Below the pieces are notes generated by a model. It was not told the origin of the DNA. It saw only the letters and a list, made by a program, of their open reading frames with translations, and did not search any database. From Deinandra increscens subsp. villosa (Eukaryota > Streptophyta > Magnoliopsida > Asterales > Asteraceae): a DNA stretch of 64,000 nt. The position numbers were made by a program, and so were the translations under genes. The DNA lies in contig JBCNJP010000025.1 in assembly GCA_039602395.1 (NCBI GenBank), forward strand, positions 39,855,355 through 39,919,354. The letters are read 5' to 3'. Shown here piece by piece: positions 31,841-44,146 of this stretch; within the stretch, counting starts at the first letter, position 1; every line of letters starts with the position of its first letter.

Positions 31841-34486
31841 TGTCACACCCCTAATTTCCACTAACGGAGTATAACCGTGTGGGGTGTGAACCAGACCAGG
31901 ATCCAAGACTTTAGTTACAACCAAGCCATAACAGTAATTTAATAGAAGTTAAAGCACGTTTTACAAAATAGAGTAATGTTTAGTTTAAAAAAAATTTAGC
32001 GGAAGCACAACCATAGATTTCAAGTTTAGTTTAGACAAAATAACATGTTGAAATGTTTGAAAAGCGTTTTCCCCAAAAGTTGCATAGTTGAGTACTTCCG
32101 CCATCCGTGCCATCCATGAATCCACCTAACGACCTGAAAGTAAACAACGATCAAGTGTCAGCTAAAAGGCTGGTGAGTTCACTAAAACAGTCTACACAAC
32201 ACCATGTAGACCAAAAATGCATATGAATAGTAAGGATACAATTCATACTCTAGTTATACAAGTTGCAAGTATTATCCGTATCATTAGGTAGCTAGCCTAT
32301 GCTTATGCTCACCTGAACGTTTGAAACCAAAGCTGACAATGTATTTGATAGGTATTGACCTATGTAATTTGCCTTCCCCGTGTCTTTCCCGATCACGGTA
32401 GTCCTAGGCTAATATTAGTCTCAGTCCGACCGCCAGTCGGGAGGGTGCATCCTGTGCACCGCTGAGCGGGGGTGTCAATCCCCAGTAATACTACTCAACA
32501 TTACCTCGCTATTCTATATTAATGGCCCGATAAAGTAAGGACTTTTGATATTAAAAGCAATTCAGTGAAACATGTGATATATGGTGGATAACTACTGTGT
32601 AAAGAAATACCTTTACCGTGTTGTTGCCATCTCTTACTGGATGCAACAAAATAGTAAGTGAAACTCACCTTAGGGTGCACTGGTACGCGGCACTTGGTTC
32701 TACGAGTTGGTCAAGATCGACCTAGTTTGGTAAATATGGCCTAACCGGATTAGAAGTTGTCACCAAGACTAATAATAACACTTAAGCACCTAAACACGTT
32801 TCATGCATTCATACAAGTCATACAATACACCCAGAAGTCCCAACTTGGGAGAAAATCATGCAATTGCAACCTAAGTCAAAGCTGACCCAGATAAGTCAAA
32901 CATCAAGCACCTATCTAGTGACATAGCTAAAACCCACAATACCTGGAATTAACTCTTTAAATTTTACAGGCATATACTACATATCAATTAGAACTTGTTG
33001 CAAAAAGAATCAAGTAAAAAGGTTAAGAAATGAGAAAGTTATGCGCGTCGGAAGATAGCATTTTCAGCATTTAGTAAACTTGTTAAAGAAGAATGAAAAC
33101 TTGCATATCTTACTCAAAACTATGAAATTTTTTTTAACCAAACCTTCCAGATCTTACTTTTAATATATGAACATCATTTACAAATTTAAAACACACCATT
33201 AAAACAAGATTATCATGCTCATCCAAATTGAAAAGTCCACTTTTCACAGAAAATGACAGCTTTGAGTACCCGACTTGCAGCGGTGTTTTGACTGACCAAA
33301 CGGGGGTTTTAGAAAGTGTGCGAGTAGCCGTTGTAAAGCTAAGACATCCTAATTTACTTGGGAAAAAGAATCAACTAATTTCGATAAAAATTGAGTGAGT
33401 TATGACAGTTACAAGTTGACCAAAAATTCTGGTCAAAGCTGTTAGGAATTTCAAGTTTGCAAACGTTTAGGATTTCAAACCTATGCTAACACTTGATCAA
33501 TTTAACATCTATCAACAAGTTTATAATCATAATAACATGCAATTTCTGTCATGAGCAAGATCATATCAAAATCATAGCAAAATCTCAACATGTAGTTAGC
33601 AATTAAGCACATTACACCCAAATTCCATAACCAAACACCCAACATACATACAAGAGCATTCATAGCAGAAATTGAACTCAAAACCCAGCTCTAAACCCGA
33701 GTTCAAATCTGTCCCAAATCATGAGTTAACATATCTTAACCTAAAACATGAAATATGAGCATAACAACACTCCATTTAGCATATAGACACACAAAAACAC
33801 ACATGCAACAACAAATTCGGATTTCAAAAAGTTAGGGCTTACTAGATGGAGGTAGAAATCACGAGTAGAAGGAGAAGTGGAGAAGATGAAGCTTCCTTGA
33901 GTGTTCTTGTAGCTTGATTGAGCTTCCAAACTCCAAATCTTGCTCCTAGGTGCTTGATTTCGCAAAACTTGCAAGTGTGTGTGTGTGTGAACGTGAAGAA
34001 GAGAGGGAGAGATGGAGCTGATGGAATTTGTGAGAAATGAGGGAGGGTGGAGGAAGAAATGCAGATTTTCGTTTAATTGAAAGTTACACATCAAGTCCCT
34101 CAAGTTCCATTTTGAACACATAAAGCATAAAACTCATTTAAATGGGTTTTTGCTAAAAGTTGTAAAGTAAGAAAATTCTAAAAATGTTTCCAAGTGTTTT
34201 TAAATCATTTAACATGTAAGATTTGGTCGGGTTTCATAAATTTATCATTTGTACATGAAATCCAATTTTACCCACAAAGCCCGGTTTCGCATAATAATGC
34301 AAATTTTCACATTTAGCACATAAAGACACGAAACGAATTTACAAACCAAGTTACTAAAGTTAAATAACAAGTAAGCATAAGTAAACACGAAATCATTCAA
34401 GTTACGGGTCTCGGGTTTGCTAACGGAACTAACAGGACTAACGGAAAAAGTTAACGGATTTAACTTGGGAAGTGACGGTTGTCACA
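31841..34486 (-). repeat. 3' LTR of gypsy E (2646 bp)
   Basis: On the minus strand it starts TGTGACAACCGTCAC and ends GGGGTGTGACA. Adjacent on the inner side is the polypurine stretch ATGGGGAGGT. No gene inside; the open frames within it are matched in the other LTR and look non-coding. Confidence 0.95.
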
Positions 34487-34500
34487 ACCTCCCCATGTTA
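34487..34500 (-). promoter_or_regulatory. Polypurine tract of gypsy E
   Basis: Minus strand TAACATGGGGAGGT abuts the TG of the 3' LTR at 34486. Confidence 0.7.
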
Positions 34501-34520
34501 AAGAATTTTCGTCCCAAAAA

Positions 34521-37377
34521 TTAGCTAGTACCTTGGGTTGAAGTAGAGGCTTGATCGAACAGGTGTGGATATTTCTTTCTCATCTGGTCTTCCCTTTCCC
34601 ACGTGAACTCCGGTCCACGCTTTGAATGCCATCTGACTTTGACGATTGGAATCTTACTTCTTTTCTATGCTTTCTGCTCGCGTCCCATTATCTCAACGGG
34701 TTGTTCTATAAACCGAAGTTGTTCGTCAATGTGGAGTTCCTCCAGTGGAACTATCAAAGTGTCGTCAGCCAGACACTTCTTCAGATTTGAGACATGAAAC
34801 ACATTATGCACCCCATCTAGCTCAGGTGGCAAGTCCAGACGATACGCCACCGTTCCAATCTTTTCTGTTATCGGGAAGGGTCCTATATAGCGGGGCTTCA
34901 ACTTCCCGCGCTTTCCAAAACGCACAACACCTTTCCAAGGTGAGACCTTCAGCAGTACGCGGTCACCAACCTCGAATTCTAATGGCCTTCTGCGTTTATC
35001 GGCATAACTCTTTTGACGATCTCTTGCTGCTTTCATACGGTTTCTGATTTGTACGATTCTTTCCGTTGTTTCGTACACTAGTTCCGGTCCAGTGAGTTGA
35101 CTGTCACCGACCTCGGCCCAGCACACCGGTGATCTACACTTCCGTCCGTAGAGAGCCTCAAAGGGAGCGGCTCCAATACTGGTGTGGTAGCTGTTGTTGT
35201 AGGAAAATTCGACCAGTGACAAGTGGGTTTCCCAGTTCTTTCCGAAATCCATTACGCAAGCTCGAAGCATGTCTTCAAGTGTTTGGATTGTGCGCTCGGT
35301 TTGGCCGCCTGTCTGAGGATGGTATGCGGTGCTCATATCCAACCGAGTACCTAGGGCTGTTTGTAATGATCTCCAAAAGTGTGAAGCAAACCTGGGGTCT
35401 CGATCAGAGATAATTGATAAGGGCACTCCGTGGAGCTTGACGATTTCATTGATGTAGATTTGTGCCAGCTTATCAGTCTTGTCATTTTCTTTGAGAGCTA
35501 AGAAATGGGCGGATTTGGTTAACCTATCCACGATCACCCAAATCATGTCGTTTCCACGAGGAGTACGGGGCAATCCCGTGATGAAGTCCATTGAGATCTC
35601 TTCCCATTTCCACTCGGGAATTGTCGGTTGTTGCAGTAAACCTGGAGGCTTACGATGCTCTGCTTTGACCTTAGAGCATGTCAAACACTTACTAACGTAT
35701 TCCGCAATGTCAGTCTTCATCTTGGGCCACCAATAGAGTCCTTTCAGATCTTGGTACATTTTGTCCGAACCGGGATGGACCGAGTATCGAGACTTGTGAG
35801 CCTCGTCCATCACCAACTCTCGAAGGTTTCCATGTAGAGGTACCCAAACCCGATCCTTATAGTAACGGATTCCATCCGACTTAACTTCTGAAGTTCCATC
35901 TATACCATTCAAAGATTCAGATTCGTAGTTTTCCTCTTTCAGGGCCTCCTGCTGGGCGTCTCGGATTCTATCCGGTAGTCCTGCATGAATCGTGAGTTGT
36001 AGAGCTCGAACTCTTCAGGGTTTGACATGTTCTTTCCTACTCAGTGCATCGGCCACAACGTTGGCCTTTCCCGGATGATACTTTATTGCTAAGTCGTAGT
36101 CGTTAAGCACCTCGATCCACCTACGTTGTCTCATGTTGAGGTCTTTCTGTTCCATTATATGCTGGAGGCTTTTGTGATCGGTGAATATCGTGCACTTGGT
36201 ACCGTACAGGTAGTGTCTCCAAAATTTTAAGGCGAATACAACAGCTCCTAACTCCAGGTCGTGAGTTGTATAGTTCCTTTCATGATTCTTTAGCTGCCTT
36301 GACCCATAAGCGATGACTTTACCTCTTTGCATCAAAACACATCCAAGTCCTTGGATTGAAGCGTCACAATAGACCTCGAAGTCGTCGACACCTTCAGGTA
36401 GGGATAGTATAGGTGCGGTACAGAGTTTCTCTTTCAAGGTTTGGAATGCCGCTTCTTCTTTTTCACCCCATCGATATTGGACGCCTTTATGAGTGAGAGC
36501 GGTTAGCGGTTGAGCTATCTGAGAGAATCCCATAATAAAACGACGGTAGTAACCCGCTAACCCTAGAAATTGCCGGATTTCTGTTGGTGCTCTCGGTGTA
36601 GACCAATTCTTGATCGCTTCTACCTTAGCTGGATCAACATGAATACCTTGCTCGTTGTCGATATGGCCCAGGAATTGAACTTCCCGAATCCAGAAGTCGC
36701 ATTTGGAGAATTTGGCGTAGAGTTGCTCCTTCCTTAACAATTCTAAAATTAACCGTAGATGTTCCTCGTGTTCTTCTTTCGTCCTTGAGTAAACGAGTAT
36801 GTCGTCGATGAAAACAATTACGAACTGGTCTAGGTAAGGCTTGCACACGCGGTTCATTAGGTCCATGAACACCGCTGGCGCGTTCGTTAAGCCGAAAGGC
36901 ATAACTAGGAATTCGTAGTGACCATAGCGAGTTCTGAAGGCTGTCTTTGAAATGTCCTCCTCACGGACTCTGAGTTGATGATATCCGGACCTCAAGTCGA
37001 TTTTTGAATAGTAACTGGATCCTTGCAATTGATCGAAGAGGTCGTCGATCCGAGGGAGAGGATACCGATTCTTAATAGTAACTTTGTTGAGCTCGCGGTA
37101 ATCTATGCACATCCTGAACGTTCCATCCTTCTTCTTGACAAATAAAACTGGCGCGCCCCATGGCGACGAGCTAGGTCTAATAAAACCTTTATCTAATAAC
37201 TCCTGAAGTTGAGTGGATAACTCACGTAGTTCGTTTACAGCCAGACGATATGGAGCTCGGGCAACCGGAGCTGCACCGGGGACAAGGTCGATTCCAAACT
37301 CCACTTGTCGATTCGGAGGCAAACCTGGTAACTCTTCCGGGAATACATCGGGGTAGTCGCGTACTATCGGGAAGTCT
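34521..37377 (-). pseudogene. pol: pol of gypsy E: RT, RNase H, integrase, chromodomain
   Basis: Reverse transcriptase with [39 protein letters not shown] and catalytic FIDDILVYS. RNase H follows with [15 protein letters not shown] and [20 protein letters not shown]. After a TGA at 36017-36015 the same frame continues with an integrase zinc finger (H-x-H...[11 protein letters not shown]), core Asp ([17 protein letters not shown]), second Asp ([10 protein letters not shown]) and Glu ([11 protein letters not shown]). A TAG at 34667-34665 interrupts the chromodomain, which continues KIPIVKVRWHSKRGPEFTW to a TAA at 34523-34521. The protein would copy and insert the element, and the chromodomain would steer it to marked chromatin. 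The TGA would fit a C-to-T change of an Arg CGA codon (inference). Confidence 0.93.
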
Positions 37378-39099
37378 TCAATTTTCTTTTCTAGCTAAGG
37401 TCTGATCCGTAACCGTTGCTAGGATGGCTACGTGTCCTTTCCTAAGATACTTTTGAGCCTTGAGGTACGATATGATTCCAGAGACAGTGCCTCCCTTCTC
37501 ACCCTGAATCGAGAGTACTTCTCCGTTTCCAGTGGTTATACGTACGACTTTCTCTCGACAGACGAGCTCTGCGTGGTGCGTGGACAGCCAATCCATACCA
37601 ATTATTACATCGAAGCAACTAATTGTGAAGGGCATCAAATCTATGCTGAACTTATGACCTGAGAGTTCTAAGGTACAATCCTTGACTAAATGTGTTGCAT
37701 CAATAAGCTTACCATTAGCTAGCTCAATAGTATACCTAGCTTCTAGAGGTTTCGTATTGGCCTTTGATAACTTGCAAAACTTAGTTGAAATAAAACTTTT
37801 CTCAGCACCAGAATCAAAGAGTACATTTGCAAAGTAGTTGTTGAGAAGAAACTTACCGGTTATCACGTTGGCATCATTCTTTGCTTCACCTGACCCCATG
37901 ACGAATGTTCGTCCTCTAGCACCATTTCCCCCGTTTCCACCACCGCCTCCACCATTGTTATTGTTATTGTTGTTGTGGTGGTTGTTGTTGTTGTTTCCAA
38001 CTTTCTTGAGTTGGGGGCAATCCTTTTTCACATGGCCCGGTTTTCCACATTCAAAACATCCCCTAGGACCATCATTGGTTTGCCTTGGCCGGTTTGGTAG
38101 TTCACTCCAACAATTCTTGGCCATATGCCCTATTTTACCACATCGCTCACAGGGAGGTTGGTTGCAATTACCTGTGTGGTGTAAGCTGCACTTGTTGCAG
38201 TAGGGTGCCTTTCCCTTGTATCTGTTTGAACCCTGACCGCTACTGCCTTGGCGGTTTCGATTACCGCTTCCACTGTTGTTGAAACCACTCTTTGAGTTAT
38301 CGAACCTCTTGTTCTGGTTCTGAGAGCCAGAAAACTTTCCAGAGTTGTTACCAGTACTGTTCTTGCTAGGTTCTTCTTCCCTCTGAATTTTTCCATCAAG
38401 GGCATTTTTCGGTGATCTCTTTGGTGGTAGAGTGCCTTGAGCTATTGCTTGATCTGTCAGCTTGTGTGCCAGCCTAATCGCCTGCTGCACATTGAGTGGA
38501 TTTGAGGAGGTTACCATTCCTTGAATCTGTGGGACCAGTCCGTCTACATACCTTTCAATCTTCTTGAAATCAGCAGCGACCATTGAAGGGCACAGTATTG
38601 AAAACTCATGGTATCGGGCGGTATAATCCTCTATCTCTGAGCCAATCATCCTTAAGTTCATGAATTCACCCTCTAGCCTTTTTACTTGATCACGAGGACA
38701 GTACTCCTCCATGATAGCATCCTTAAATTCTTGCCATGTCATGGCATTAGCAGCATCTATTCCCAACATTTGAATCTGAGTGTTCCACCACGTCAATGCA
38801 GAACCTTCAAGAGTACCAGTAGCATACTTTACCCGATCCCCCACCGGGCAGTTACACATAACAAAAACCTTTTTAGACTTTTCGAGCCATCTTAGCAGGC
38901 CCACAGCACCTTCATCGCCCTTAAACACCAGGGGCTTACAGTCCATGAATGTCTTGAATGTGCACGGATGATGATTCTGTCCTTAGAACTGGAGCTGAGC
39001 GGCTGCTAAGGCTGCGGCTACTCCTTGGTTGATCATGCCCTGAACTTGAGCAGCAGTAAAGTTTCCCGGGTTGTGTTCATTATTTCTCCGAGGAGGCAT
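37378..39099 (-). pseudogene. gag: gag and protease of gypsy E
   Basis: The ATG at 39099 begins MPPRRNNEHNPGNFTAAQVQ, and codon 39 (38985-38983) is TAA. The frame then runs on to 37378. It holds the retrotransposon gag domain (LTWWNTQIQML, WQEFKDAIMEEYCP, MNLRMIGSEIEDYTARYHEF), then Ser/Asn/Gly-rich sequence and zinc knuckles: CNKCSLHHTGNC, CERCGKIGHMAKNC and CFECGKPGHVKKDC. An Asn-rich run follows, then the aspartic protease with NVLFDSGAEKSFIS and DVIIGMDWL. Gag would form the particle and the protease would mature it. The single TAA and a frameshift just after the protease (near 37385) prevent a normal Gag-Pol product. Internal ATG 38946 would give a Gag missing about 50 residues. Confidence 0.92.
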
Positions 39100-39324
39100 G
39101 ATTTCTAACAATCAATGCAAACCTTCCAAAGGTTAGTATACCCCATACTAGGAAGTCATAAAATACTAAGGGGTGTCTCACACAAGTATAAGTTATATAA
39201 AACATTCATTCATATGAACCATGCATTTTAAGTTGTAACAATGTAATAACGATGTTAAGAACACGTAATCACGTAGTACAAGTCATGTTTGCATCACAAA
39301 TTAGAAATAACAACGTAGCAGTCA

Positions 39325-39980
39325 AACAAGTTCGCTAAGAACAGCCTGAAGTTCACCAAGCACTTATCAAGTCCGCTAAACATGTAACAAGTCCGCTAAG
39401 CATGTAACAAGCTCGCTAAATACCTCGTCAAGTTCGCTAAGAAGGGATGAAGTTCGTTAAGGCTTCAACAAGTCCGCTAGAAGCCAACAAGTTCGCTAGA
39501 TGCATCATCAAGTTCGCTAAGACTAACCAGTTCGCTAGGAGTTAAAATCAAGTTCGCTAGCCGGAAGTCCGCTAAGACCAGTACAAGTTCGCTAAGAACA
39601 AAAGTTCAAGTCCGCTAACAGAAGTTCGCTAAGAAGAGTTCAAGTTCGCTAAGAACATGGACCAAGTACGCTAACATCAAGTCCGCTAAGAGCAGTTCTA
39701 GTCCGCTAAGGGCAAAATGAAGTTCGCTAAGAAGAAATGCATCAAGTCCGCTAAGCTTTATACTTAGAAAAATTTTCTAACACAGAAATTTCTAAGCCTC
39801 GGGAAACAAAAATTTCTACCCAAAATCCAATTCCTATTTTGACACAAGACAGGAATTCTTAAATGTAGATCATCTTCGGCACGCGGGGCAGTACTCTTGA
39901 GGAATGGGTTGCAACAAAATCTTTTCAAAAACGGTTACAGTTCAGAAATCTTATTTTTAAAATGTTCTAGTTCGCTGTAA
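39325..39980. repeat. AAGTTCGCTAAG words in gypsy E leader
   Basis: About 23 copies of AAGTTCGCTAAG, AAGTCCGCTAAG or close variants, spaced irregularly by 5-20 bases, filling the leader between the primer site and gag. On the sense strand the word is CTTAGCGAACTT. Confidence 0.9.
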
Positions 39981-39998
39981 CCAATGGCTCTGATACCA
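39981..39998 (-). promoter_or_regulatory. Primer binding site of gypsy E
   Basis: TGGTATCAGAGCCATTGG on the minus strand, 3 bases inside the 5' LTR; complementary to the plant initiator Met tRNA 3' end over the first 12 bases or so. Confidence 0.85.
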
Positions 39999-40001
39999 AT
40001 C

Positions 40002-42647
40002 TGTCACACCCCCAATTTCCACTAACGGAGTATAACCGTGTGGGGTGTGAACCAGACCAGGATCCAAGACTTTAGTTACAACCAAGCCATAACAGTAATT
40101 TAATAGAAGTTAAAGCACGTTTTACAAAATAGAGTAATGTTTAGTTTAAAAAAAATTCAGCGGAAGCACAACCATAGATTTCAAGTTTAGTTTAGACAAA
40201 ATAACATGTTGAAATGTTTGAAAATCGTTTTCCCCAAAAGTTGCATAGTTGAGTACTGCCGCCATCCGTGCCATCCATGAATCCACCTAACGACCTGAAA
40301 AGTAAACAACGATCAAGTGTCAGCTAAAAGGCTGGTGAGTTCACTAAAACAGTCTACACAACACCATGTAGACCAAAAATGCATATGAATAGTAAGGAAA
40401 CAATTCATACTCTAGTTATACAAGTTGCAAGTATTATTCGTATCATTAGGTAGCTAGCCTATGCTTATGCTCACCTGAACGTTCGAAACCAAAGCTGACA
40501 ATGTATTTGATAGGTATTTACCTATGTAATTTGCCTTCCCCGTGTCTTTCCCGATCACGGTAGTCCTAGGCTAATATTGGTCTCAGTCCGACCGCCAGGC
40601 GGGAGGGTGCATCCTGTGCACCGCTGAGCGGGGGTGTCAATCCCTAGTAGTACTACTCAACATTACCTCGCTATTCTATATTAATGGCCCGATAAAGTAA
40701 GGACTTTTGATATTAAAAGCAATTCAGTGAAACATGTGATATATGGTGGATACCTACTGTGTAAAGAAATACCTTTACCGTGTTGTTGCCATCTCTTACC
40801 GGATGCAACAAAATAGTAAGTGAAACTCACCTTAGGGTGCACTGGTACGCGGCACTTGGTTCTACGAGTTGGTCAAGATCGACCTAGTTTGGTAAATATG
40901 GCCTAACCGGATTAGAAGTTGTCACCAAGACTAATAATAACACTTAAGCACCTAAACACGTTTCATGATTTCATACAAGTCATACAATACACCTAGAAGT
41001 CCCAACTTGGGAGAAAATCATGCAATTGCAACCTAAGTCAAAGCTGACCCAGATAAGTCAAACATCAAGCACCTATCTAGTGACATTGCTAAAACCCACA
41101 ATACCTGGAATTAACTCTTTAAATTTTACAGGCATATACTACATATCAATTAGAACTTGTTGCAAAAAGAATCAAGTAAAAAGGTTAAGAAATGAGAAAG
41201 TTATGCGCGTCGGAAGTTAGCATTTTCAGCATTTAGTAAACTTGTTAAAGAAAAACGAAAACTTGCATATCTTACTCAAAATATTGAATTTTTTTTTAAC
41301 CAAACCTTCCAGATCTTAATTTTAATATATGACCATCATTTACAAATTTAAAACACACCATTAAAACAAGATTATCATGCTCATCCAAATTGAAAAGTCC
41401 ACTTTTCACAGAAAATGACAGCTTTGAGTACCCGACTTGCAGCTGTGTTTTGACTGACCAAACGGGGGTTTTAGAAAGTGTGCGAGTAGCCGTTGTAAAG
41501 CTAAGACATCCTACTTTACTTGGGCAAAAGAATAAACTGATTTCGATAAAAATTGAGTGAGGTATGACAGTTACAAGTTGACCAAAAATTCTGGTCAAAG
41601 CTGTTAGGAATTTCAAGTTTGCAAACGTTTAGGATTTCAAACCTATGCTAACAATTGATCAATTTAACATCTATCAACAAGTTTATAATCATAATAACAT
41701 GCTATTTCAGTCATGAGCAAGATCATATCAAAATCATAGCAAAATATCAACATGTAGTTAGCAATTAGGCACATTACACCCAAATTCCATAACCAAACAC
41801 CCAACATACATACAAGAGCATTCATAGCAGAAATTGAACTCAAAACCCAGCTCTAAACCCGAGTTCAAATCTGTCCCAAATCATGAGTTAACATATCTTA
41901 ACCTAAAACATGAAATATGAGCATAACAACACTCCATTTAGCATATAGACACACAAAAACACACATGCAACAACAAATTCGGATTTCAAAAAGTTAAGGC
42001 TTACTAGATGGAGGTAGAAATCGCGAGTAGAAGGAGAAGAGGAGAAGATGAAGCTTCCTTGAGTGTTCTTGTAGCTTGATTGAGCTTCCAAACTCCAAAT
42101 CTTGCTCCTAGGTGCTTGATTTCGCAAAACTTGCAAGTCTGTGTGTGTGAACGTGAAGAAGAGAGGGAGAGATGGAGCTGATGGAATTTGTGAGAAATGA
42201 GGGAGGATGGAGGAAGAAATGCAGATTTTCTTTTAATTGAAAGTTACACATCAAGTCCCTCAAGTTCCATTTTGAACACATAAAGCATAAAACTCATTTA
42301 AATGGGTTTTTTGCTAAAAGTTGTAAAGTAAGAAAATTCTAAAAATGTTTCCAAGTATTTTTAAATCATTTAACATGTAAGATTTGGTCGGGTTTCATAA
42401 ATTTATCATTTGTACATGAAATCCAATTTTACACACAAAGCCCGGTTTCGCATAATAATGCAAATTTTCACATTTAGCACATAAAGACACGAAACGAATT
42501 TACAAACCAAGTTACTAAAGTTAAATAACAAGTAAGCACAAGTAAACACGAAATCATTCAAGTAACGGGTCTCGGGTTTGCTAACGGAACTAACAGGACT
42601 AACGGAAAAAGTTAACGGAGTTAACTTGGGAAGTGACGGTTGTCACA
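40002..42647 (-). repeat. 5' LTR of gypsy E (2646 bp)
   Basis: Same ends and same total length as the copy at 31841-34486, with scattered substitutions and small compensating indels (for example a shorter GT run near 42138). Confidence 0.95.
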
Positions 42648-43128
42648 CAACCTAATAACAGTGGCCATATGTACTAGCTTTTAGCTACATAACTAAGTAA
42701 AAAATGTGACCATTGCTCACATTTAGCCACGCATAATATATACTTAATAGTTTTGTTTTATTTTAATTTACTAAGTAATAAAATCTACTCTTCCGTCACA
42801 CAACATTATTTAAGCGTGGCCATACATTCCTTTTTGATCACACGAATAAAAAATCATAAAAGTTATGTGGCCGTTTGGTGCATTTCACCACTCTTTTTTA
42901 TGTGTGACAAATAAGTGCCACATGTTTTTGTAAAATAGTGGCTAAAGCCACTGCACCTGATTGTTGTTGTCATATAAACAAAAAAAATACGTGGCTAAAA
43001 GGGTCCAAAGGCTATATATTTGGCCACGGGTACAAAATATGTGTGGCTAAAACTACTGTTTCTTACCTTTGGCCACGTTTTTTTTCAAAACAGTGGCTAT
43101 GCGTTATCAAAAAAACCGTGGCCAAAGC

Positions 43129-43147
43129 CACTTTTTGACATAGTGTA
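43129..43147 (-). repeat. CACTA terminal inverted repeat (right end)
   Basis: CACTATGTCAAAAAGTGGC read on the minus strand, at the sharp boundary between GTGGCCA-rich sequence and copia integrase codons. Confidence 0.75.
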
Positions 43148-44003
43148 GCGTGTACGGTGAACTGAACTGTCGAGTAATGACTTTTTCGTTACAAAATGCA
43201 TCAAATGTCTTGATTTCAGACCCATTGTCTGATCTGATAATTTTGTCCCGCTCTCGGCATCTGTTCTCGATCCAAGTGACAAAGTCCTTCAGTATCTCAG
43301 TTATCTCAAACTTCTCCTTCAGGAAGAACACCCACGAGTATCTGGAGTAGTGGTCAGTAATAACCAAATAGTATGACTTTACCCCTAAAGTCTTGATGTT
43401 CACTGGCCCGGTGTGTTAGGCTTGTGAGACATCTTATGATGTTTCCCCTTTAAACATGCAACATAGTTACCGATATGAATTAATTACTTCTCCGGCAGAC
43501 TGAAAACGTGTTTCCACCTAACAAGGCGATTCATGTTGCGAAAGTTGACATGCCCCATTCGTCTGTGCCATTAGGTAGAGTCATCTTCCGATGCCTTAGC
43601 CAAGAAGCACACCACCGAACCTATCGTCCTTGCAACAGACATATCCAGAGCACACATATTCCCTTTCCGTTTTTCATGAAATAAGATCTGATATTCAGGA
43701 ATCTTGAAACCATGCTTCAGAATATAACATTCACGGTCATCAAAGAACATAGGCATTTTTTCATCGTGGATTTGTGAGACACTCAGCAGGATTCACCTTA
43801 TCAAAGGAAATTTCACCATTCGTCAAGAGACCGTTACCGATTCTTGTACCACCATGAACATCACCTCCAAAGGAAACAGGACGACCATGCGATATCGGCT
43901 TAATATCATACAGCAGATTCTTGTTCCCTGTCATATGCCTGGAACAACGACTATCTAAGTACCATGTATTAACAGCACTCGAGGCCAGTTCTTTTATATG
44001 CAA
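43148..44003 (-). pseudogene. pol: Protease and integrase N-part of copia C, cut by CACTA
   Basis: Copia protease near 43950 reads WYLDSRCSRHMTGNK, with Arg where the active-site DSG has Gly, which should inactivate it. Then comes a pre-integrase region (ILFHEKRKGNMC, and WHRRMGHVNFRNMNRL after a stop), and the integrase core with ITDHYSRYSWVFFLKEK and IIRSDNGSEIKTFDAF. The text breaks off after RQFSSPYT, where relatives continue with PQQNGVAER; the next bases are the CACTA terminus. The third catalytic residue is thus separated from the first two. Confidence 0.88.
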
Positions 44004-44146
44004 AAAGAAAAATGATCAGTTAAGAGATGAACCCTAGCCAGATTGACCTGGGGCCTTCTTTTTGGGTGCTTTATTTATTGGAGGAGTAATTGGAGCAGAA
44101 ATAGTAGCAGGAGGAGTCGGTAGAGTAGCAATAGTTGGTTGAGGAG

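Larger units (their letters stand above)
31841..42647 (-). mobile_element. Complete chromodomain-type Ty3/gypsy element E (10.8 kb)
   Basis: Two 2646 bp LTRs, a perfect 5 bp target duplication CAACC (31836-31840 and 42648-42652), an initiator-Met-type primer site, a polypurine tract, and gag-protease-RT-RNase H-integrase-chromodomain in minus orientation. Integrase and chromodomain style (VKVRW...GPEFTWEREDQM) fits the Tekay/Del chromovirus group (family knowledge). The first about 265 bases of the two LTRs differ at 4 positions, so the insertion is fairly young, yet all coding parts carry breaks. Confidence 0.95.
30940..43147 (+). mobile_element. Right subterminal region and terminus of the CACTA element, split by gypsy E
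   Basis: 30940-31840 and 42648-43147 are one region when gypsy E is removed. It is dense in GTGGCCA, GTGGCTAAA, GTGACCA and GTCAC words on both strands, as expected for CACTA subterminal transposase-binding repeats. It ends GACATAGTG, i.e. CACTATGTCAAAAAGTGGC on the minus strand, at 43147. The following TAG is the probable 3 bp target duplication. The flank beyond is copia C integrase. I could not find the left terminus. Confidence 0.82.

Noticed and set aside
33741..34121. 126-codon frame in the gypsy E LTR, with a related shorter frame at 41903-42136
   Set aside because: Repeated in both LTRs, low-complexity, no recognised motif; it is LTR non-coding sequence.
39325..39980. Repeat array considered as CRISPR
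   Set aside because: The words are 12 bp, irregularly spaced and variable, within a plant retroelement leader.
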